Shown here: piece by piece, positions 17,638 to 24,434 of the stretch
Numbering within the stretch: position 1 is the first letter of the stretch
Layout: each line of letters opens with the position of its first letter
Assembly (NCBI GenBank): GCA_029262295.1
Contig: JAJCZR010000075.1
Coordinates: 1-32,047 of the forward strand
Direction of reading: 5' to 3'
Length of the DNA stretch: 32,047 nt
Source: Deltaproteobacteria bacterium
GTDB lineage: Bacteria > Desulfobacterota_D > UBA1144 > Nemesobacterales > Nemesobacteraceae
The notes under the pieces: generated by a model
Told to the model about the DNA's origin: nothing
The model's input: only the letters and a program-made list of their open reading frames with translations
Databases searched by the model: none
Translations under genes and position numbers: made by a program

Positions 17638-18411
17638 ATGCCTTTAATAAATGTTGACGGTATAAAAACGAATTATATTACTATAAGTGAGTTTCAAAAA
17701 TCACTTCCAACCGTGATCCTTCTTCACGGTGCTTGTCAGAGCATTTGGTGCTGGAAATTTCAAACCACTTTCTTCGAGAATTATAAAAGATTTAATTCAA
17801 TTGCTGTTGATCTTCCCGGACATGGAAAATCAAGTGGCGATGGTTTCAGTTCAATAAATGAGTATTCAGACTTTCTTAATAGCTTCATTCAACATTTAGG
17901 TTTAGAAGACATAATTCTACTTGGCCATTCTATGGGTGGTAGAATTTCTCAGGTGTTTGCTTTGGATTATCCGGAGAAAGTTGCAGGTTGTATCCTAGTT
18001 GGGACAGGTGCAAGATTAAAGGTTACCCAGTCTACATTCAATCTCATTGAAAAAGGTTTTAAAAGCTTTGCCGGAGTTGCCTCCAAAAATTCATTTTCCA
18101 ATAACTTTCCAGAAGAATTAAGAGAAGAATTTTACAATAAACTTATGAACGCAAATAAAACTAGTTGTATGAATGATATGATTGCCTGTAATGAGTTTGA
18201 TGTTGAAGATGATGTATCAAAAATCGAAATTCCTTCATTAATTATTGCCGCAGAAAATGATATTTTAGCCCCTGTTAAATACTCAAGAAAACTAAATGAA
18301 AGTATTAAGGGTTCAAGATTAGATATTTTAGGAGACTCGGGTCATTTTATGATGCTTGAGAAACCTGATGAATTTAATTCGTTATTGAAAGAATTTTTGG
18401 ATATTTTGTGA
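17638..18411 (+). CDS. alpha/beta hydrolase
   Basis: A 257-residue cytoplasmic alpha/beta-fold hydrolase. The oxyanion strand is VILLHGACQSIWCWKFQ near 28, the nucleophile elbow is GHSMGG (Ser near 99), the acid is Asp in IIAAENDILAP near 209 and the catalytic His is in GDSGHFMMLEKP near 237. This layout suits small esterases and C-C hydrolases; substrate unknown. It lies 5 bases after yggT, so it is probably the last gene of the maf operon. Confidence 0.82.
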   Translation: MPLINVDGIKTNYITISEFQKSLPTVILLHGACQSIWCWKFQTTFFENYKRFNSIAVDLPGHGKSSGDGFSSINEYSDFLNSFIQHLGLEDIILLGHSMGGRISQVFALDYPEKVAGCILVGTGARLKVTQSTFNLIEKGFKSFAGVASKNSFSNNFPEELREEFYNKLMNANKTSCMNDMIACNEFDVEDDVSKIEIPSLIIAAENDILAPVKYSRKLNESIKGSRLDILGDSGHFMMLEKPDEFNSLLKEFLDIL

Positions 18412-18417
18412 AAATTG

Positions 18418-18447
18418 TTGAGTTTTTAAAAGATGTTATTGTATATT
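18418..18447 (+). promoter_or_regulatory. candidate sigma-70 promoter before the DUF4412 gene
   Basis: TTGAGT (18418-18423) and TATATT (18442-18447) are separated by 18 bases, about 30 bases before ATG 18476. AGGGGG serves as ribosome site. Confidence 0.5.
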
Positions 18448-18475
18448 ATCACAACTTAATTTTAGGGGGTTTTAG

Positions 18476-19279
18476 ATGAAAAACTTAATTTTTGTATTGC
18501 TTGCACTATTTTTATTACAGACCACTTCATATGCCAAGAATGGTGTGGAACTTCAGATTGAAGTAAAAGAGGATGCCGAGACAGATGTTACCAAGATGGT
18601 TGTGCTTGATAACCATCTCAAGATGGAGATTATGAATGATTCAAACGCAAAGGATTTTGTGACTTTCGACGGCCAGAAAATGTGTACGGTTGATAATAAT
18701 AAAAAAGAGTGCAACTGTATGAAAAAAGAAGACATAAAGAAGATGGCTGCAGAGATAAATAAACAGTTTGCAGCATTTGATATGGAAGAGATGTTAAAAG
18801 ATGTGCCCCCAGCGCAACGTGAGATGGTTAGGCAGCAAATGGAAAAGATGATGCCAAAACAAGCTGCTTCAGCTAAAGTGTCAAAACCTGATCTAAAAAA
18901 GATAGGAAATGAGAAGTTTAACAACTATCCAAGCAGAAAATATTTGCTTAAAGGCAGCGGAGAAGAAACTTATCTTTGGGTTACCGATTGGGGAAATATC
19001 TCAGGAGGCAAAGAAGTATCCAACGCTTTTATTAGCCTTGGAAATTTCTTTGATGAAATGCTTGAGATCACTTCGCAGCTTCCAGGTGCTCAACAAAGGG
19101 AGCAAGACAACTTTATAAGCATAATGGATGATGTAAATGGAGTGATTCACAGCTCAAAAGCTTATGAGAATGGAAAGCTCGTGAGTGAAAGCAGGCTTTT
19201 AAAGTCGATTAAAAGAGATGTAAACCTAAGTGAGTTTAAATCTCCTTATTCATGTAAAGACCCTTTGAGCCAGCTTTAA
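18476..19279 (+). CDS. exported DUF4412-like protein
   Basis: A 267-residue protein with a signal peptide (KNLIFVLLALFLLQTTSYA, cleavage after about residue 21). It then has the DUF4412 style of alternating strands: VVLDNHLKMEIMN, DFVTFDGQKMCTVDNNKKE and a methionine-rich helical middle (residues ~80-130) containing REMVRQQMEKMMPKQ. The end holds YLWVTDWGNISGG and a Cys near 262. Function unknown; probably periplasmic or cell-surface. Three cysteines in VDNNKKECNCMKK and the C-terminus could form a disulfide. It has its own promoter-like sequence and a strong AGGGGG site. Confidence 0.65.
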   Translation: MKNLIFVLLALFLLQTTSYAKNGVELQIEVKEDAETDVTKMVVLDNHLKMEIMNDSNAKDFVTFDGQKMCTVDNNKKECNCMKKEDIKKMAAEINKQFAAFDMEEMLKDVPPAQREMVRQQMEKMMPKQAASAKVSKPDLKKIGNEKFNNYPSRKYLLKGSGEETYLWVTDWGNISGGKEVSNAFISLGNFFDEMLEITSQLPGAQQREQDNFISIMDDVNGVIHSSKAYENGKLVSESRLLKSIKRDVNLSEFKSPYSCKDPLSQL

Positions 19280-19353
19280 ACATGAAGGCGGCTTTACTGG
19301 AAACCGTAATTTGTTAAACTAACTTCCAAAATTATTTGAAGGAGAAAACTAAA

Positions 19354-20010
19354 ATGAAGATTTCACTTTTGGGAGGGACCGGCGATATTGCAGAAGGACT
19401 CGTACTTAGATGGTCGCAAGCCGGACACGAAATTTATATTGGATCAAGAAGCGAGGAAAAAGCTCAGGGCATTGCAGCTGAGTATATTGAAAAGCTTAAA
19501 GAACTTGGAATAGAGCCAAAGATTCATGGTATGGAAAACGCTCAGGCCGCAAAACATTCGGAAGTTATTATTATAAGCATTCCGCCTGAATATGCTGCTT
19601 CTACAATTAAGGCCTGTGCTGATAATATCACAGATCAGATAGTTGTAACACCAGTTGTCTCAATGAAAAAAGAAGGGAAAACATTTCTTTTTGACCCGCC
19701 TTCTCAGGGATCATCTGCAGCTGAGATAAATGAAGTGCTTCCCAGTACTGCAAAACTTGTTTCGGCTTATCACAACCTTCCGGCCACAGGTCTTGCAAAG
19801 ATTGATGAAGAACTTGATTATGATGTTGTAATTTGCGGTGATGATGAAGATGCTAAGGCTGTAGTTACAAAACTTACAGAAGAGATGAAGAATTTAAGGG
19901 TGCTCGATGCCGGGCCACTTGATGTGTCTCCAATGATTGAGGCGATTACTCCATTAATAGTAAGTTTGAATATAAGACTTAAAAAACACTTTTCAATAAA
20001 ATTTGTTTAA
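19354..20010 (+). CDS. npdG: NADPH-dependent F420 reductase-like protein
   Basis: A 218-residue Rossmann protein with the family N-terminus SLLGGTGDIAEGLVLRWSQA and, near residue 29, IYIGSRSEEKAQGIA, whose Ser-Arg pair suits NADP(H). Further matches are VIIISIPPEYAASTIKA and, near 137, LVSAYHNLPATGLAKIDEEL. True members transfer hydride between NADPH and coenzyme F420. No F420 biosynthesis gene is in the window, so the cofactor use is unproven. ATG 19354 is chosen over 19336 because GGAG lies 9 bases before it and the first strand begins right after. The gene ends in a strong shared terminator with the convergent yjbQ. Confidence 0.75.
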   Translation: MKISLLGGTGDIAEGLVLRWSQAGHEIYIGSRSEEKAQGIAAEYIEKLKELGIEPKIHGMENAQAAKHSEVIIISIPPEYAASTIKACADNITDQIVVTPVVSMKKEGKTFLFDPPSQGSSAAEINEVLPSTAKLVSAYHNLPATGLAKIDEELDYDVVICGDDEDAKAVVTKLTEEMKNLRVLDAGPLDVSPMIEAITPLIVSLNIRLKKHFSIKFV

Positions 20011-20018
20011 AATTATAT

Positions 20019-20060
20019 GAGATTATTCTCCAATTATCTGGAGAATAATCTCTCTTTTTC
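20019..20060. terminator. strong hairpin terminator between npdG and yjbQ
   Basis: GAGATTATTCTCC (20019-20031) pairs perfectly with GGAGAATAATCTC (20040-20052) around an 8-base loop, followed by a T-rich tail on the plus strand. The hairpin contains the last codons of yjbQ, whose stop lies at 20023-20025. Confidence 0.75.
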
Positions 20061-20439
20061 TTTCCCTATTATCAAAATCAACAAAAATAATTTGCTGCCA
20101 TGTTCCAAGTAATAAATTTTTTGAACTAAAAGGCACTGTCAGGGATGGTCCAAGCATTGATGCCCTTATATGCGAATGGCCATTTCCATCGCCCCACCTT
20201 TCATTATGTGCATAATTAATATTTTTTGGAATGATTTTTTCAAAAGCATCTTTTAGATCATTTACTGCTCCACTTTCAAACTCAATTGTTGTAATTCCGC
20301 CTGTTGATCCAGGGATAAAAACTGTGACAGTTCCAGTTTGAATCTCAGATTCAATTATCTTACTTTCAACTTCTAACGTAATATCAATTACATCACAGTC
20401 TCCATTGGTGTATAAAATAAAAGATTTTGTTTCAACCAT
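20023..20439 (-). CDS. yjbQ: YjbQ family (UPF0047) protein
   Basis: A 138-residue cytoplasmic protein of the YjbQ family, some members of which show thiamine-phosphate synthase activity. Family residues are HNERWGDGNGHSHIRASMLG near 79-98, the conserved histidine cluster, and LLGTWQQIIFVDFDNRERKR near 108-127. FIPGSTGGITTIEF near 44-57 supplies the other conserved block. It starts 5 bases after the stop of the upstream metallo-beta-lactamase-fold gene and is probably co-transcribed with it. No ribosome site is visible in the AT-rich gap. Confidence 0.88.
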   Translation of the reverse strand: MVETKSFILYTNGDCDVIDITLEVESKIIESEIQTGTVTVFIPGSTGGITTIEFESGAVNDLKDAFEKIIPKNINYAHNERWGDGNGHSHIRASMLGPSLTVPFSSKNLLLGTWQQIIFVDFDNRERKREIILQIIGE

Positions 20440-20444
20440 TATTT

Positions 20445-21419
20445 TTAAAAAAGATTAAGCTGAGTAGGTGATGTTAATGGTTTTGCATTGTAGCCGTATT
20501 TATTAAGTGTTCTAGCAAATTCCACACTAAAGCCATCAACCAGAAATATTTCTTTAGGTTTTGCAACATCCACATATTGAAGTAGCTCTTCATACCCAGC
20601 ATGGTTACTCAAAGGAAAAGCCACATCTGCTTTAAAGGCCGACCTTACAAAAGCTCCGTTATCCATACTCCACCCCATTACTACACAAACTTTTTTATTT
20701 TGAAGATTTTCAATAAAATTAGACCCCCTGAAGTATGGAGGGATAATAACCACCTTGTTTTTGATGTTTTTTCTTTTAAGGTTTTCGTAGTAAGGAAATT
20801 TAACTCCGAGTTCTTCATATAATTTCAAAACTTTCACAATTGTTGGATGAAGACACATATCGAAACTTCTATCACCAAGGTGAGTTATTAGATCCTGTGC
20901 TTTTCCCATTTTATCAACCACTACAACAGGAATTTTTCCTGCTGATAAAGTTTCTCTAATAAAATCAAGAATTGATTCCATTACAACTTCACTTTCAGGA
21001 AAGCTGAATTTGGGAAGCCCATAAATACATTTCATTACGAGAGTGTCGCATCTTCTCATCTCAATATATTCAGCTGTTTTTGAGTATCTTAGTTTGAAAT
21101 CCCCCGTGTATACAAGCCTTTTGCCATCCTCTTCAACAACAATTTGTGCACCCCCAAGTATATATCCAGAAGGGATGAGCTCTATTTGTGTTTTCCCGAG
21201 TGTGAAAGGTTTATTGTAGGGGCAGGAAAGGACAACCGAGTTCTTGATCTTGTTGCCGAGAAGTTTTATGGTTTCGGGGGTTGCAATTATCTTTTTGTGG
21301 TTTGGCAGACTGACTATATTCGCATTAGATATGAATGAGAGGGGAACTTTTTTGGTAGCATCAAAATATAGATCAGTTCCTGAGAGCCTTAAGCCTTCTG
21401 TTGTGTCAATCCCCTGCAT
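20445..21419 (-). CDS. degenerate metallo-beta-lactamase/beta-CASP 'exonuclease' homologue
   Basis: A ~324-residue protein aligning throughout with ligase-associated MBL-fold exonucleases of the Cft2/Ysh1 class. Shared blocks: LSFISNANIVSLPNH (usually a HxHxDH site), SGYILGGAQIVVEE (usually AGHxLGSAQ), VYTGDFKL, RCDTLVMKCIYGLPKFSFP, GKAQDLITHL, VVMGWSM, LSNHAGYEELL and LVDGFSVEFARTL (usually THGY). The core HxHxDH reads NANIVS, AGH reads SGY and THG reads VDG, so most zinc ligands are gone; only the GD Asp and one His remain. The fold is kept while catalysis is likely lost. ATG 21419 is preferred to a TTG two codons earlier. Upstream of yjbQ in one operon. Confidence 0.75.
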   Translation of the reverse strand: MQGIDTTEGLRLSGTDLYFDATKKVPLSFISNANIVSLPNHKKIIATPETIKLLGNKIKNSVVLSCPYNKPFTLGKTQIELIPSGYILGGAQIVVEEDGKRLVYTGDFKLRYSKTAEYIEMRRCDTLVMKCIYGLPKFSFPESEVVMESILDFIRETLSAGKIPVVVVDKMGKAQDLITHLGDRSFDMCLHPTIVKVLKLYEELGVKFPYYENLKRKNIKNKVVIIPPYFRGSNFIENLQNKKVCVVMGWSMDNGAFVRSAFKADVAFPLSNHAGYEELLQYVDVAKPKEIFLVDGFSVEFARTLNKYGYNAKPLTSPTQLNLF

Positions 21420-21538
21420 TTTCAAAACAAAATTTACTTCTAAATCTTAATCATTACAAGATTGAAGGCTAATCAGTTCTTTCTTTGCTGTAGTTAAAAT
21501 TATTAAATATTAAAGACAAGTTGAGTTATAATCATATT

Positions 21539-21952
21539 ATGAAAAAACTTTTATATACATTGGTTCTTTTTTCAATAATTTTTATTCCTGTAAAATTACA
21601 TTCAAGTGAGATCGTTGATTATGAACGTATCAAGAATAATCCCGCTGATTATATTGATGTTATAGACTGGAATTTTTACGTTGCTTCAAGAGTGGCAATT
21701 CTCTACAATGTGACACTCGAGAATAAAAGCCCTGTTACTTACAAAAGAGTGAAAGTAAGGGTCAATTATTTTTCGAGAAGCGGTTCAAGTGCGGGAATAA
21801 AGATAGCTGAGCAAAAAGCTGTCTTAGACATTACTTTGCCACCCAATAGTAAACAAACATATCTTAAAAGCGGCTATCCAATTGGAGCAGGCTCACGAGG
21901 CTTTAAAGTCAAAAATCTGGATATTATCTCTGCTGAAGTTGTAAAAAACTAG
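21539..21952 (+). CDS. exported protein of unknown function
   Basis: A 137-residue protein with a signal peptide (KKLLYTLVLFSIIFIPVKLHSS). The mature part has alternating beta strands such as RVAILYNVTLENKSPVTYKR and VKVRVNYFSRSG, ending in basic residues. This looks like a small immunoglobulin-like or FxLYD-type domain, but no family is recognised with confidence. ATG 21539 is preferred to the upstream TTG at 21521. A perfect TATAAT (21527-21532) ends 6 bases before the ATG and there is no ribosome site, so a leaderless transcript is likely. Confidence 0.6.
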   Translation: MKKLLYTLVLFSIIFIPVKLHSSEIVDYERIKNNPADYIDVIDWNFYVASRVAILYNVTLENKSPVTYKRVKVRVNYFSRSGSSAGIKIAEQKAVLDITLPPNSKQTYLKSGYPIGAGSRGFKVKNLDIISAEVVKN

Positions 21953-22003
21953 AATTTCTTATAATTCAGGTAGATTATCTACTTTTGATTCGGAGGCTCC
22001 TAA

Positions 22004-23074
22004 ATGGATAAAACTGAGAAATTACTAAAAGAACTGACTGAAGCAAACGGTGTTCCAGGTTATGAATCCGAGATTAGTGAAATAATAACCAAACATTTCA
22101 AACCTATTGGCAAACTTACAAAAGACAAAATGGGAAGCATAATTTGTGAGAAACCCGGTAAAACAAAGACTCCTAAAATTATGTTGGCAAGCCATATGGA
22201 CGAAATTGGTTTTATGATAAAACATATAACCAAAGAAGGTTTCTTGAAATTTACTCCACTTGGTGGCTGGTGGGACCAGGTTTTGTTAACCCAACCTGTA
22301 AAGATTATTACATCAAAGAAAAAAGAAGTAATAGGTGTAATTGGTGCCAAGCCGCCCCATCTGATTCCGCAGGATGAGAGAAGTAAAGTTGTACAGAAAA
22401 AGAATATGTATATTGACGTGGGTGCATCTTCGAAAGAGGATATTGAAAAAATCGGAATAAGAGTTGGTGATCCTGTTATTCCGCTTAGCAGTTTTACTGA
22501 GCTTGCTGTGCCAAACACTTATATGTCGAAAGCTTTTGATGATAGAGTGGGTTGCGCTGTTTCAATATCTGCTTTACAAAAACTAAAGGCTACAACTCAT
22601 CCAAATACAGTGTTTGCAGCAGCCACAGTGCAGGAAGAAGTGGGGGTGAGAGGAGCAAACACAAGCGTAGAGATGATTGATCCTGATATTGCATTTATCC
22701 TTGAGTCTGATATTGCCGGAGATGTGCCTGGAATAAGGCCAGAAGAATCTTCCACAAAGATGGGAGAGGGGCCTTCACTTTTACTTTATGATTCAAGAAT
22801 GATTCCTAATCTAAAATTAAGAGATCTTGTGATTGACACTGCAAAAAAAGAAAAAATTCCACTTCAATTCACTACAATGGAAGGTGGTGCAACAGATGGT
22901 TCCGTGATTCATATTCATAAATATGGAGTGCCCACAGTTGTTTTAGGAGTGCCTACAAGGCACATTCATAGCCATAATTCAATTATTAGAAGAAAAGATT
23001 TTGATAATGCTGTGAAACTTTTAGTGGCACTTGTAAAAAAACTGGATAAACAAACTGTTTCCAAACTTACATAG
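22004..23074 (+). CDS. M42 family aminopeptidase/glutamyl aminopeptidase-like
   Basis: A 356-residue cytoplasmic dinuclear-metal aminopeptidase of the M42 (TET/CelM) family, which forms large dodecameric shells degrading peptides. Ligands and base: His64-x-Asp66 (ASHMDEIGF), Asp179/180 (AFDDRVG), catalytic Glu211 with Glu212 (QEEVGVRG), Asp236 (ESDIAGD) and His322 (RHIHSH). GGAGG lies 5-8 bases before the ATG. The gene is convergent with a c-di-GMP riboswitch transcript whose terminator ends 12 bases downstream of this stop; read-through of that RNA would be antisense to this gene. Confidence 0.92.
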   Translation: MDKTEKLLKELTEANGVPGYESEISEIITKHFKPIGKLTKDKMGSIICEKPGKTKTPKIMLASHMDEIGFMIKHITKEGFLKFTPLGGWWDQVLLTQPVKIITSKKKEVIGVIGAKPPHLIPQDERSKVVQKKNMYIDVGASSKEDIEKIGIRVGDPVIPLSSFTELAVPNTYMSKAFDDRVGCAVSISALQKLKATTHPNTVFAAATVQEEVGVRGANTSVEMIDPDIAFILESDIAGDVPGIRPEESSTKMGEGPSLLLYDSRMIPNLKLRDLVIDTAKKEKIPLQFTTMEGGATDGSVIHIHKYGVPTVVLGVPTRHIHSHNSIIRRKDFDNAVKLLVALVKKLDKQTVSKLT

Positions 23075-23085
23075 AGATAATAAGG

Positions 23086-23229
23086 AAAAACCTAAGGGCC
23101 GGAGGATATAGTGAGATGATGAGTATCTATTATATCGAGCAACCAACCGACCATAGGCAACTCTAAAGCCCTTAGGTTTAAAGCTTTGCGCCCCATCTTT
23201 TCAAATGGTTTGCCATTTTTTCGTTTATA
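23086..23229 (-). ncRNA. candidate stand-alone c-di-GMP riboswitch RNA (promoter-aptamer-terminator unit)
   Basis: Predicted transcript on the minus strand of about 144 nt, from just after the -10 box to the T-run at 23090-23086. It contains the GEMM-I aptamer (23214-23138), then a 52-base linker with a weak GATATA/TATATC stem, then GCCCTTAGG (23099-23091) and TTTTT. The 12-base arm at 23099-23088 is a perfect complement of the aptamer segment at 23179-23168. No sense gene follows: the next sequence is the antisense of the M42 peptidase gene. Exact ends are inferred. Confidence 0.6.
23138..23214 (-). promoter_or_regulatory. GEMM-I (c-di-GMP-I) riboswitch aptamer
   Basis: Read 5' to 3' on the minus strand. 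P1 is GGCAA (23214-23210) with TTGCT (23142-23138). P2 is CCATTT/AGATGG capped by a GAAA tetraloop. It is followed by GGCGCAAAGC, near the conserved GACGCAAAGC. P3 carries the 11-nt tetraloop receptor: CCTAAG (23176-23171) and TATGG (23155-23151), closed by GGC/GCC. The three-way junction ends GGTTGGTTGC. The G equivalent to Vc2 G20 is kept (GGCAAACC), so c-di-GMP rather than cGAMP specificity is expected. Assignment rests on motif match and fold by eye, but the GAAA plus exact receptor is highly specific. Confidence 0.88.
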
Positions 23230-23235
23230 CTCAAC

Positions 23236-23262
23236 ATTATAATAATTTCCTTATTAAGTCAA
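23236..23262 (-). promoter_or_regulatory. promoter of the riboswitch RNA
   Basis: On the minus strand TTGACT (plus-strand 23257-23262) and a perfect TATAAT (23236-23241) are 15 bases apart, shorter than the ideal 17. It ends ~20 bases before the aptamer and lies after the stop of the HD-domain gene, so the riboswitch need not be part of that gene's transcript. Confidence 0.6.
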
Positions 23263-23299
23263 TAAAAATTTTTAGTTATTGCAGTTACTTACTAAAATA

Positions 23300-23962
23300 T
23301 TAGTCCAAAAAATCCAGATTCCATTCAGACAAAAACATACTAAGATAATCTTCAATAAACTTGTGTCTTTTCTCAGCTATCCTTTTTCCAGTAGCCGTAT
23401 TCATCTCATCTTTTAATAAAAGCAGTTTTTCATAAAAATGATTTACTGATGTGCCACGATGATTTTTATACTCCTCAAAATTATTGTGAATTAGTGGTTT
23501 GATTCCGGGGTCATAAATTTTATTGCCTTTATAACCACCATACGCAAATGCCCTTGCAATTCCTATTGCCCCAAGGGCTTCAATTCTGTCAGCATCTTGC
23601 ACAACTTTGCCTTCAAGGCTCAAAGATTCTTTTTTTACATTAGCCCCTTTAAATGAAACCGATCTTATTATTTCTTTAATTTGATCTATAGAATTAGTAT
23701 CAAGGTTTAATTGTTTTAAGAATTTTTCTGCAATTCTGGGCCCAATATTTTCATCGCCATCATTGAATTTCCAGTCTGCAATATCATGTAAAAGTGCCGA
23801 AAGTTTTACAATGAAAATATCTGCTTTTTCTTTTTCTCCTATGTGTTTTGCAAGTTTATAAACTCGTTCAGTATGCCACCAGTCGTGCCCTGTGGTATCA
23901 TGTGAAAGTTTGTCTTTCACAAAGCTTATTGTCTTATTAATTATTTCTGTTTGATTAATCAT
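23300..23962 (-). CDS. HD-domain phosphohydrolase (YedJ-like)
   Basis: A 220-residue cytoplasmic metal-dependent phosphohydrolase. Metal ligands: His in TTGHDWWHTERVYKLA near residue 23-29, the HD pair in LSALLHDIADWKF near 57, and Asp in VVQDADRIEALGAIGIARAF near 127. This matches the uncharacterised YedJ/YfbR-style HD family rather than HD-GYP, so c-di-GMP phosphodiesterase activity is not expected. TATTAC lies 7 bases before the ATG and no ribosome site is seen. Divergent from the PilZ gene over 56 bp and upstream of the riboswitch RNA unit on the same strand. Confidence 0.85.
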   Translation of the reverse strand: MINQTEIINKTISFVKDKLSHDTTGHDWWHTERVYKLAKHIGEKEKADIFIVKLSALLHDIADWKFNDGDENIGPRIAEKFLKQLNLDTNSIDQIKEIIRSVSFKGANVKKESLSLEGKVVQDADRIEALGAIGIARAFAYGGYKGNKIYDPGIKPLIHNNFEEYKNHRGTSVNHFYEKLLLLKDEMNTATGKRIAEKRHKFIEDYLSMFLSEWNLDFLD

Positions 23963-24018
23963 TGAATTAGTAATAGAATTAGTTTGGGTTGGGAATAATT
24001 TAAACTAAAATTTTAACT

Positions 24019-24360
24019 ATGTGTAACGCATCGAGAAGAAAGTCCACAAGGATACCTTTCAGGAAAAGGGTAAGGTTTGGGGCAAAATCCCTTAAATATA
24101 TGGGGCATAGTCTCAACTTTTCTCTCCATGGAATGGTAATTGAATCTGCAAAACTTTATTCACCTGGCAGCAAAGTTTTAATTGAGGTTGTAGATAACCT
24201 GAATGAGAATTTTGATGAAACTTTGCCTTCAGTTGCAATTGGGACAGTTGTCTGGGCCACGCGCGGGCTGGGTGTTGTGCAAAGTGGAAAGATGGGGATT
24301 CGGTTTTCAAAAACATCAAAACCGTTAAAAAGTTTTTATAAATCAAGAACTACCGAATAA
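24019..24360 (+). CDS. PilZ domain protein (c-di-GMP receptor)
   Basis: A 113-residue single-domain PilZ protein. The c-di-GMP-binding residues are in place: Arg15-x3-Arg19 in IPFRKRVRFG, then Asn33-x-Ser35-x-x-Gly38 in LNFSLHGM. The rest is the six-stranded barrel, with WATRGLGVVQSGKMGIRFSK near the end. The target process is unknown. TAAAAT (24006-24011) ends 7 bases before the ATG with no ribosome site, so a leaderless transcript is possible. It is the second c-di-GMP element here, 0.8 kb from the GEMM-I aptamer, and shares a 56-bp divergent promoter region with the HD gene. Confidence 0.85.
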   Translation: MCNASRRKSTRIPFRKRVRFGAKSLKYMGHSLNFSLHGMVIESAKLYSPGSKVLIEVVDNLNENFDETLPSVAIGTVVWATRGLGVVQSGKMGIRFSKTSKPLKSFYKSRTTE

Positions 24361-24434
24361 AAATTACTTTCGCATTACTTCTATCTTCCTTTAAACTTAT
24401 TTTAAAACTAATTCAAATTCTAAGAGGTGTTTTA

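Noticed and set aside
23088..23179. Plus-strand small RNA (6S or SRP-like) from the long AAACCTAAGGGC hairpin
   Set aside because: No SRP GGAAG/AGCA core and no T-run on the plus strand; the minus strand has a complete GEMM-I aptamer that explains the inverted repeat.
23300..23962. HD gene as a c-di-GMP phosphodiesterase
   Set aside because: It has the plain HD motif of YedJ-like proteins and lacks the GYP motif and extended HD-GYP residues.
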